From Mycoplasmatota bacterium (GTDB lineage Bacteria > Bacillota_I > Bacilli_A > RF39 > UBA660), in NCBI GenBank assembly GCA_012510745.1, contig JAAZHK010000105.1, positions 1 through 8,789 on the forward strand: a stretch of 8,789 nucleotides of DNA. The letters run 5' to 3'. Under the pieces are notes generated by a model. The model was not told the DNA's origin and made no database searches. It saw only the letters and a list, made by a program, of their open reading frames with translations. Positions within the stretch are counted from its first letter, which is position 1; each line of letters begins with the position of its first letter. This document shows, piece by piece, positions 1-5,712 of this stretch. A program made the position numbers and the translations under genes.

Positions 1-460
1 ATAATTCTGTTAAGGCGGGATTAGTACTTAAATCAATGCTACTTAAGTTGTTATTAGATAAATATAAAGTTGTTAAGGCGGGATTACTACTTAAATCGAT
101 GCTACTTAGGTTGTTATTATCTAAATCTAAAGTTGTTAATAACGTTAGTTTTTCTATACCGCTTGCATTTGATATTTTCTCTATTTCTGGTTTATTAAAG
201 CCATAACAACTCAAAGAAGTTATTGTTTCTAATTGAGTATCTGTTAAATTAGTTGTATATGGTAAGGAGGTTTTATTTTTACTATTATAAGCATCTACTA
301 CACATTTATAAAAGTTATAATCTGTAAACACCGGATTCGCTGGTGTTTCCGCTAATGTTTTAGTGCCTGTTGTCATGATTAACACTATTAACATCAGAGT
401 TGTTGCATATAAAATATTTTTTAATTTTCTTAATGTTTTAAAATAATTTTTCTTTTTCAT
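1..460 (-). CDS. Secreted leucine-rich-repeat protein, N-terminal part (cut by window edge)
   Basis: The 153 visible residues start at ATG 460-458, 8 bases after AGGAGG (474-469). Residues 1-15 are rich in Lys/Arg, 16-31 are hydrophobic, and Thr-Leu-Ala at 35-37 makes a good signal peptidase I site, so export is likely. Residues 38-107 form a non-repetitive cap. From Leu108 a 21-residue leucine-rich repeat begins, with the pattern LxxLxLxxNxLxSIDLSxNPA: two full copies (108-128, 129-149) and the start of a third. This resembles internalin/BspA-type surface proteins that use LRR solenoids to bind partners; the ligand here is unknown. No anchor can be judged because the C-terminus lies outside. 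It has its own promoter and sits after the pnp terminator, so it is a separate unit. The LRR class and export are well supported; the specific role is not. Confidence 0.85.
   Translation of the reverse strand, partial: MKKKNYFKTLRKLKNILYATTLMLIVLIMTTGTKTLAETPANPVFTDYNFYKCVVDAYNSKNKTSLPYTTNLTDTQLETITSLSCYGFNKPEIEKISNASGIEKLTLLTTLDLDNNNLSSIDLSSNPALTTLYLSNNNLSSIDLSTNPALTEL
8..133 (-). repeat. 63-bp tandem repeat encoding LRR units
   Basis: Two full copies (8-70 and 71-133) have a period of exactly 63 bases and differ at 6 positions by my alignment (about 90% identity). Each encodes one 21-residue LRR unit of the secreted protein. A more diverged stretch continues the period past 133. The array probably extends beyond the left edge. 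Confidence 0.9.
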
Positions 461-484
461 CTCACAAGCCTCCTACTATATTTC

Positions 485-513
485 ATTCTACAATAAAAAA
501 CATATTTTGACAA
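485..513 (-). promoter_or_regulatory. Sigma-A-type promoter of the LRR gene
   Basis: Read on the minus strand, TTGTCA (513-508) is followed by a 17-base spacer and TAGAAT (490-485). Both boxes match the housekeeping consensus at 5 of 6 positions. The predicted start near 478 leaves a leader of roughly 18-20 bases containing the AGGAGG site, so no long regulatory leader is expected. Confidence 0.7.
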
Positions 514-514
514 T

Positions 515-540
515 AAAAAAGAAACTTTTTATAAAGCTTC
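515..540 (-). terminator. Intrinsic terminator of pnp
   Basis: On the minus strand an 8-bp stem (GAAGCTTT with AAAGTTTC, one G-U pair) with a 4-base loop ATAA occupies 540-521 and is followed directly by six U residues (520-515). The stem includes the last codons and the UAA stop of pnp (531-529), so the terminator is partly coding. It separates the rpsO-pnp unit from the LRR gene. Confidence 0.85.
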
Positions 541-2658
541 TTTTCTAGAAAAGTTTAATCTTCCTTTTTTATCTGGTCCAATATATTTTACTAAAATTTC
601 ATCCCCTAATTTGACAATATCTTCTACTTTATTTACTCTTTCTTTAGCTAAATGGGAAATGTGAACTAATCCCTCACATCCTGGCCAAACTTGAACAAAG
701 CATCCAAATTCTTCTATTTTAACTACTTTAGCTTGATAGACTTTGCCTTCTTCAACTTCTTTAACAATATCTAAAATCATATTTTTAGTTGTTTCTATTA
801 TCTCTTTATTAGAATGATATATAATAACAGTACCATCATCTTCTAAATCTACTTTTACTGCATCAACATCATTAACTGATGTAACATTACTAGCTTCTAA
901 TATTATTTTAGTAATAATTTCTCCACCACGGCCTATCACATCTTTAATCTTTTCTGGTTTAATAGTAAATGTCACTACTTTTGGAGCATATTGGCTAACT
1001 TCTTTACGAGGTTCTTTTATTTCTTTAGTAATTACATTTAGTATTTCTAATCTGGCTTTTTTAGCTTGTTCTAAAGCTTCTTTTAATATTTTCTTTGTAA
1101 TACCACTGATTTTAATATCCATTTGTAAAGCACATATACCATTTTTAGTCCCTGCTACTTTAAAATCCATATCTCCTAAATGATCTTCCATTCCTTGAAT
1201 ATCAGTAAGTATAGTATAGTCATCATTATTAGTAATTAATCCCATCGCAATTCCTGCAACCGGTGCTTTTATTGGAACTCCTGCAGCCATTAAAGCCATA
1301 CAACCTGCGCAAATACTAGCTTGAGAACTTGACCCATTTGATTCGAGTATTTCTGATACTACTCTAATAGTATAAGGAAATTCTGTTTCATTAGGCATAA
1401 CTTGTAATAAAGCTTTTTCTCCTAAAGCACCATGACCTATTTCCCTTCTCCCAGGAGATGTGTATCTACCAGTTTCTCCTACTGAAAATTGCGGAAAATT
1501 ATAATGTAACATAAAACGTTTTTCATCTTCAATACCAAGACCATCTAATATTTGATGTTCACCCATTGCTCCTAACGTTACAACAGATAAACATTGTGTT
1601 TGACCTCTCGTAAATAATGCTGATCCATGTGTTCTAGGTAATAAATCAATATCTGTTGAAAGTGGTCTTATTTCAGTCATTTTACGACCATCAACTCTCG
1701 TCTTTTTTGTAACAACAAAATCTCTAAATAAACTATATTCTAAATTAGCTAAAATTAATTTAACTTTCACAATTAATTCTAATAATTCTTTTTCTTTTAG
1801 TTCTTTTTCATTTTCTTTTGTATATTTGTCTATTACATCTTCCTTAATTTTATCTATTGCAGCATATTTCTCAGTTTTATCTTTAATTTGAAAAGCTTTA
1901 ATTAAAGCTTTTTCAGCTAAAGTACTTATTTCACTTTCTAATTGTTGATCTAACTCTAAAATTTCATATGTCATTTTAGAAATTCCAACCTCTTTAATAA
2001 TTTGTTCTTGAAAATCAATTAATTCTTTAATAGCATCATGGCCAAACATTAAAGCCTCTAGCATATCTTCTTCGCTTACTTCTTTAGCACTAGATTCAAC
2101 CATATTAATTGCTTCTTTAGTACCTGCTACTATTAAATCTATATCTGATATCTCAGCTTCTTCTGTCGTCGGATTAATAACAAATTCCCCGTTAACTCTT
2201 CCTACTTTTACTCCCGCTACTGGTCCATTAAATGGTATTTGAGATATCGATGTAGCTAAAGAAGATCCAAATAAAGCAGTTAACTCCGGTGTATTATTTT
2301 GATCAACAGACAATACATTATTAATAATTTGAACTTCATTTCTAAAGTTTTCTGGAAATAATGGTCTTAAAGGACGATCAATCATTCTCGCTGCCAAAGT
2401 AGCATTTTCTGTTGGTCTTCCTTCTCTTTTAATAAATCCTCCTGGTATTTTACCAACAGAATATAATTTCTCTTGATACAAAACCATCAAAGGAAAAAAG
2501 TCTGATAAAACATTCGCTGTTTTAGATACAACAGTAGTACTTAAAACAACAGTATCTCCATATCTTACTAATACTGATCCATGTGCTTGTTTTGCTAATT
2601 CCCCATGCTCAACAATTAATTTTCTACCCCTGAAATTCATTTCAAATATTTTTTTCAT
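529..2658 (-). CDS. pnp: Polyribonucleotide nucleotidyltransferase (PNPase)
   Basis: PNPase degrades RNA 3'-to-5' using phosphate, releasing nucleoside diphosphates; it is a trimeric ring that takes part in mRNA turnover and often in the degradosome. The 709-residue protein has the full family plan: first RNase PH domain (about 1-210), all-helical linker (about 230-310), second RNase PH domain (about 315-545), KH domain (about 560-620, GRGG at 576-579) and S1 domain (about 638-706). The RNA-gripping loop PGGFIKREGRP is at 72-82. The catalytic segment EDHLGDMDFK (491-500) keeps Asp492, Asp498 and Lys500, which I align to E. coli Asp486, Asp492 and Lys494. The ATG follows AAGGAG (2670-2665) by 6 bases. 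It lies downstream of rpsO, a widely conserved pairing, and has no obvious promoter of its own in the 43-base gap. Confidence 0.98.
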   Translation of the reverse strand: MKKIFEMNFRGRKLIVEHGELAKQAHGSVLVRYGDTVVLSTTVVSKTANVLSDFFPLMVLYQEKLYSVGKIPGGFIKREGRPTENATLAARMIDRPLRPLFPENFRNEVQIINNVLSVDQNNTPELTALFGSSLATSISQIPFNGPVAGVKVGRVNGEFVINPTTEEAEISDIDLIVAGTKEAINMVESSAKEVSEEDMLEALMFGHDAIKELIDFQEQIIKEVGISKMTYEILELDQQLESEISTLAEKALIKAFQIKDKTEKYAAIDKIKEDVIDKYTKENEKELKEKELLELIVKVKLILANLEYSLFRDFVVTKKTRVDGRKMTEIRPLSTDIDLLPRTHGSALFTRGQTQCLSVVTLGAMGEHQILDGLGIEDEKRFMLHYNFPQFSVGETGRYTSPGRREIGHGALGEKALLQVMPNETEFPYTIRVVSEILESNGSSSQASICAGCMALMAAGVPIKAPVAGIAMGLITNNDDYTILTDIQGMEDHLGDMDFKVAGTKNGICALQMDIKISGITKKILKEALEQAKKARLEILNVITKEIKEPRKEVSQYAPKVVTFTIKPEKIKDVIGRGGEIITKIILEASNVTSVNDVDAVKVDLEDDGTVIIYHSNKEIIETTKNMILDIVKEVEEGKVYQAKVVKIEEFGCFVQVWPGCEGLVHISHLAKERVNKVEDIVKLGDEILVKYIGPDKKGRLNFSRKEAL

Positions 2659-2676
2659 TTTTTACTCCTTTATAAG

Positions 2677-2703
2677 AAAAAAACACTATTAAAATAAGTG
2701 CTT
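2677..2703 (-). terminator. Weak hairpin plus U-run between rpsO and pnp (probable attenuator)
   Basis: Just past the rpsO stop, the minus strand has a hairpin with a GCAC/GTGT lower stem, one bulged U, a TAT/ATA upper stem and a TTTA loop (about 2703-2682). Seven U residues follow at 2683-2677. The stem is A/U-rich and bulged, so termination should be partial, letting some transcripts continue into pnp. E. coli rpsO-pnp also has a terminator at this place, though the sequence is unrelated. Confidence 0.55.
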
Positions 2704-2971
2704 ACTTCCTCAATCCTAGTTTTTTTACAACATCACGATATTTAGTAACATCTTTTTTAGCTAAATAATTTAACAAGTTACGACGTTTACCTACTTTTTT
2801 AAGTAAACCTCTTCGTGAATGGAAATCGTGACTGTGTTCTTTTAAATGTTCTGTTAAACGTTTAATATCTTCTGTAAGAATAGCTATTTGAACTTCAGCA
2901 GAACCTGTATCTTTGCTATCACGAGCAAAATCTTTTATAATATTTTGTTTTGTTTCTCTTCTTGTTGTCAT
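2702..2971 (-). CDS. rpsO: 30S ribosomal protein S15
   Basis: S15 is a primary 16S rRNA-binding protein that folds the three-way junction of helices 20-22 and starts assembly of the central domain. The 89 residues equal the usual bacterial length. The RNA-contact residues of the family are present: Thr22-Gly23, Gln28, His42, Asp49 and Ser52 in the HSRRGLL segment (51-57). The start chosen is the ATG at 2971-2969, 6 bases after AAGGAGG (2984-2978). An upstream in-frame ATG at 3001 would add ten residues (MNIKLKRRNK) that are simply the translated ribosome binding site, so it is rejected. The gene is first in the rpsO-pnp unit, with its own promoter and a structured leader. Confidence 0.98.
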   Translation of the reverse strand: MTTRRETKQNIIKDFARDSKDTGSAEVQIAILTEDIKRLTEHLKEHSHDFHSRRGLLKKVGKRRNLLNYLAKKDVTKYRDVVKKLGLRK

Positions 2972-2977
2972 TTTATT

Positions 2978-2984
2978 CCTCCTT
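2978..2984 (-). promoter_or_regulatory. Ribosome binding site deciding the rpsO start
   Basis: AAGGAGG read on the minus strand, 6 bases before ATG 2971. It lies inside the longer open frame from 3001, which shows that the frame's first ATG is not the start. Confidence 0.9.
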
Positions 2985-3052
2985 TTTAATTTTATATTCA
3001 CTATTACCGAGATAAGGTTAAGAGGTATCCATATCCAAGAAATAGTAACCTT
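2985..3052 (-). promoter_or_regulatory. Structured 5' leader of rpsO, candidate S15 autoregulatory element
   Basis: The predicted transcript begins near 3051. Two long-range pairings are possible in the leader. AAGGUUA (3052-3046) can pair perfectly with UAACCUU (3020-3014). UUACUAUU (3048-3041) can pair with AAUAGUGA (3005-2998) using one G-U pair. The two share bases 3046-3048 and so exclude each other. The second fold could enclose an inner imperfect helix (GGAUAUGG near 3036-3029 with CCUUAUCU near 3017-3010). S15 is known to repress its own mRNA through leader RNA in several bacterial groups with unrelated structures; that this leader does so is inference. Pairings were found by eye, with no energy calculation. 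Confidence 0.4.
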
Positions 3053-3056
3053 TAAT

Positions 3057-3085
3057 AATATACTAAATATTAACTCTTTTGTAAA
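3057..3085 (-). promoter_or_regulatory. Sigma-A-type promoter of rpsO-pnp
   Basis: On the minus strand TTTACA (3085-3080) precedes TATATT (3062-3057) with a 17-base spacer; each box matches consensus at 5 of 6 positions. The -35 box spans the loop and one arm of the hairpin that follows the upstream gene. The predicted start near 3051 gives a leader of about 80 nt. Confidence 0.65.
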
Positions 3086-3090
3086 GAGTT
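3072..3090 (-). terminator. Perfect hairpin directly after the 285-residue gene
   Basis: An 8-bp perfect stem (AACTCTTT with AAAGAGTT) and 3-base loop begin one base after the UAA at 3093-3091. On the minus strand it is followed by AAUAUUU, a poor U-tract, so it may terminate weakly or only stabilise the 3' end of the dnaG operon transcript. On the plus strand the same stem is followed by a long U-rich run (3091-3106), but that run is just the antisense of lysine codons. Confidence 0.45.
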
Positions 3091-3948
3091 TTATTTTTTT
3101 CTTTTAGTTAAAATAATATCTTCTTGAATTAAACCAGGGTTTTTTTCATTAATAGTACTTACTAATAAATTATATGCTTTAGACGCTTCTAAACGCCACT
3201 TAGTATCATCAGCAAATGAATTTTTCTTTAATCTTTCACTGAAACTTTTTTCAGTACTTGTTGAACCTATAATATTTATATTAGAAATATAATATAAATT
3301 TTTAAAAGTATTTACTTTTTGTTCTGTTTTTTTATCATGTAAAGTTAAATTAAACAATGAATAACCTTCTATATAAGCTTTTTGGTCCATGTCAACAAGC
3401 ATTTTAATTAATTCAATCTCTTTTTCAGAATTTTGGTAATTACTTATATATTTATAATAACCATCCATATATTTATGTCCATAATTTAAATAATCTTGCT
3501 TTTTTTGACATATTGCTATTGCTTTTTTATGATTATTCAAATCAACTTTTCCTAAAGCCAATTCTTTTAATAAATAGGTTGATAAACGATAGAAATCAGC
3601 TTCTATCCTGCTTTCATTAATGAACAAAAATTCTTCAAATCCTGCTTCAATTCCTTCTTTTTGAAATAAAACTAAAACATTAATAATTCTTTGTACCATT
3701 TCTTTACGATAATCTTTAACTTGACAAGCCTTTTTCAACTGTTTAGTATCGATTTGCTTAACAGCTGCAACTAATTTAATAGTATTAGTTTTAACTTCGT
3801 TTTGATATTGGTTTTTTCCACCTGTAATATTTAAAGCATCAATACTATTAACTAATACTTGATAACAATTAATCATTTGATTAATAGCTTTAGTATCTTT
3901 TCGTTCTTTATAAAACATTCTTATATCTTTATTAATTAATTCAACCAT
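3091..3948 (-). CDS. Uncharacterised helical protein, last gene of the dnaG operon
   Basis: I do not recognise this 285-residue protein. It has no signal peptide or membrane span, so it is probably cytoplasmic. It is rich in Lys, Ile, Asn, Glu and Tyr and appears mostly helical: amphipathic stretches at about 1-40, 50-98 and 115-205 give it the look of a helical bundle or degenerate TPR-like array. There is a single Trp (251) and three Cys (28, 75, 147) with no metal-site spacing. A polar Ser/Thr-rich stretch at 229-244 precedes a final helix, and the tail is basic (TKRKK). The start ATG at 3948-3946 follows AAGGGAGG (3960-3953), which overlaps the trmK stop, so it is cotranscribed with trmK. 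In Bacillus the gene after trmK is the Nif3-like yqfO; this protein shows none of that family's features. It is a real gene by its site, spacing and intact length; function unknown. Confidence 0.85.
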   Translation of the reverse strand: MVELINKDIRMFYKERKDTKAINQMINCYQVLVNSIDALNITGGKNQYQNEVKTNTIKLVAAVKQIDTKQLKKACQVKDYRKEMVQRIINVLVLFQKEGIEAGFEEFLFINESRIEADFYRLSTYLLKELALGKVDLNNHKKAIAICQKKQDYLNYGHKYMDGYYKYISNYQNSEKEIELIKMLVDMDQKAYIEGYSLFNLTLHDKKTEQKVNTFKNLYYISNINIIGSTSTEKSFSERLKKNSFADDTKWRLEASKAYNLLVSTINEKNPGLIQEDIILTKRKK

Positions 3949-3958
3949 AAATCCTCCC

Positions 3959-4621
3959 TTATTTTAATATTTGTTTAATAGTTCTTATCTTCTGTCTCAT
4001 TCGAATGTGTTTTATAATATACCTTTTTGGTAATTTTGTCAATATTTCCTTTATTTTTGTTACCTCAGCTAGGTAATACTTTTTAAATAAATTGTTTTTT
4101 TCCTTTAATAAAAAAGGTCCAAAAAAAAGTTCTTTATAAGAGTATCTTTTATTTCCCTTTTTAAAAATTATTAATAAATAAATGTTTTTATCATCTATTA
4201 GCTCTTCATACTCTATTTTATAACCTAATTTTGTAATTTCTTTTCTTGTTTCATAAAAATTATTATTAGGGATAATAACTATTTTATTAATATTAATGAG
4301 TCTAGACTCATCTTTTTTTAATATATTAGTAATTGTTTTACCACCTAATCCAGTAATAATAACTGTATTAATGTCTTTTGTTAATTTTTCTAAACCATCA
4401 CTTCTAACAACTTTAATAACATTTTCTAAATCATTCGTTTTTATGTTTTTTTTAGCTATCAATAATGGTCCTTCCATAATGTCTACTGCAATTATTTTCT
4501 TTAGGTTTTTATGTTGGGCTAAATATATATCCAAATAAGCATGATCGCAACCTACATCTATAATAGAATCTTCATCTTGTATATGAGGTATTATAGATAA
4601 TAATCTTTTACTTAATTTCAT
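3959..4621 (-). CDS. trmK: tRNA (adenine-22-N1)-methyltransferase
   Basis: TrmK methylates N1 of adenine 22 in the D-loop region of tRNA using S-adenosylmethionine. The 220 residues fit the family: a Rossmann-type SAM domain (about 1-150) with the glycine motif IIDVGCDHAYL (20-30), acidic Asp47 at the end of strand 2, the SDGLE segment (74-78) and ITGLGGKTI (89-97), equivalent to the AGMGG segment of Bacillus TrmK. A C-terminal helical coiled region follows, introduced by the typical GPFLLKEKN (168-176). The ATG (4621-4619) shares one base with the rpoD stop (TAATG). The nearest purine-rich site is about 16 bases away, so translation is probably coupled to that of rpoD. The rpoD-trmK order is conserved in Bacilli. 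Confidence 0.93.
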   Translation of the reverse strand: MKLSKRLLSIIPHIQDEDSIIDVGCDHAYLDIYLAQHKNLKKIIAVDIMEGPLLIAKKNIKTNDLENVIKVVRSDGLEKLTKDINTVIITGLGGKTITNILKKDESRLININKIVIIPNNNFYETRKEITKLGYKIEYEELIDDKNIYLLIIFKKGNKRYSYKELFFGPFLLKEKNNLFKKYYLAEVTKIKEILTKLPKRYIIKHIRMRQKIRTIKQILK

Positions 4622-5712
4622 TAATCAGTTAAAAAATCCTTTAATTTTCTTGATCTAGAAGGATGTCTTAATTTTCTTAAAGCTTTAGCTTCTATTTGTC
4701 TAATTCTTTCTCTAGTAACTCCAAATAATTGGCCTACTTCTTCTAAAGTTCGGCATTGACCATCATCAAGACCAAAACGAAGTCTTAAAACTTTTTCTTC
4801 TCGATCCGTTAAAGTTAATAAGGCGTGAGATAATTCCTCTTTTAATAATTCTACTGTGGCGTATTCTTCAGGACTCATCGTTCTTTCATCTGATATAAAG
4901 TCACCTAAATGACTGTCTTCTTCTTCGCCAATAGGAGTTTCTAAAGACACTGGATCTTGACTAATTTTATAAACCTCTCGAACTTTTTCAACTGTAATAT
5001 TTAATTTTTTAGCTAATTCTTCATCTGTAGGTTCTCTATTTAATTCTTGAGTTAACTGTCTTTGAATACGTGCTAATTTATTAATTGTTTCAACCATATG
5101 AACTGGTACTCTAATAGTTCTTGCTTGATCTGCTATAGCTCTAGTAATAGCCTGTCTAATCCACCAAGTAGCATAAGTTGAAAATTTATAACCTTTATCA
5201 GGATCAAATTTTTCAACAGCTTTCATTAACCCTATATTTCCTTCTTGAATTAAATCAAGAAATAGCATTCCTCGACCCACATATCTTTTAGCAATAGAAA
5301 CAACCAAACGAAGATTAGATTCAGCTAATACTTGTTTAGCATATTCATCACCTTCAACTGCTCTTTTAGCATATTCAAACTCTTCATTTAAACTAAGTAA
5401 ATTAATTCTTCCTATTTCTTTTAAATACATTCTAACTGGATCATTAATTTTAATATCCTTAGTTATACTAGCATCATCTAATATTAGTTCTTCTTCTTCA
5501 TCTGTTTCCTCAGTTTGTACTTCAGCTCCTTCAGCTAATATTTCAATATTATTATCTATTAAAGTATTATACAAATCATCTAAAGTACCACTATCAACAT
5601 CTAATCCTTTTAATTCATCTGCTAATTGTTCATATGTTATGTAACCTTTTTCATGGCCTAATTTAAGTAATGCATTTTTTCTAGATTCCATAGATTTTAT
5701 TTCATCAATCAT
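4621..5712 (-). CDS. rpoD: Primary RNA polymerase sigma factor SigA/RpoD
   Basis: This housekeeping sigma directs RNA polymerase to -10/-35 promoters. With the chosen start it has 363 residues, close to Bacillus SigA. In this numbering: a short region 1.1 followed by an acidic linker (about 60-80), region 1.2 (NDPVRMYLKEIGR, 90-102), region 2 with core-binding and -10 recognition (about 128-207, including KFSTYATWWIRQAITRAI at 176-193), region 3 (about 208-280), and region 4 with the -35 helix-turn-helix (TLEEVGQLFGVTRERIRQIE, 322-341) ending in LRKLRHPSR. ATG 5712-5710 is preferred because GGGGAG (5726-5721) lies 8 bases before it. A GTG at 5721 would add three residues but abuts that site. 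The start overlaps dnaG by 8 bases. Confidence 0.98.
   Translation of the reverse strand: MIDEIKSMESRKNALLKLGHEKGYITYEQLADELKGLDVDSGTLDDLYNTLIDNNIEILAEGAEVQTEETDEEEELILDDASITKDIKINDPVRMYLKEIGRINLLSLNEEFEYAKRAVEGDEYAKQVLAESNLRLVVSIAKRYVGRGMLFLDLIQEGNIGLMKAVEKFDPDKGYKFSTYATWWIRQAITRAIADQARTIRVPVHMVETINKLARIQRQLTQELNREPTDEELAKKLNITVEKVREVYKISQDPVSLETPIGEEEDSHLGDFISDERTMSPEEYATVELLKEELSHALLTLTDREEKVLRLRFGLDDGQCRTLEEVGQLFGVTRERIRQIEAKALRKLRHPSRSRKLKDFLTD

Noticed and set aside
2972..3001. N-terminal extension of S15 from ATG 3001
   Set aside because: The ten extra residues translate the ribosome binding site itself, and S15 is 89 residues in the family.
3072..3106. Plus-strand intrinsic terminator of an antisense RNA
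   Set aside because: The U-rich run is the antisense of the lysine codons at the end of the 285-residue gene, and no plus-strand gene or promoter was seen upstream.
2913..3107. Plus-strand open frame of 64 codons with hydrophobic translation, antisense to rpsO
   Set aside because: It starts at TTG inside rpsO antisense and covers the rpsO ribosome binding site, leader and promoter. The hydrophobic look comes from T-rich antisense sequence.
4296..4538. Plus-strand open frame of 80 codons
   Set aside because: It lies wholly inside trmK on the opposite strand; trmK has strong family motifs and the antisense product has none.
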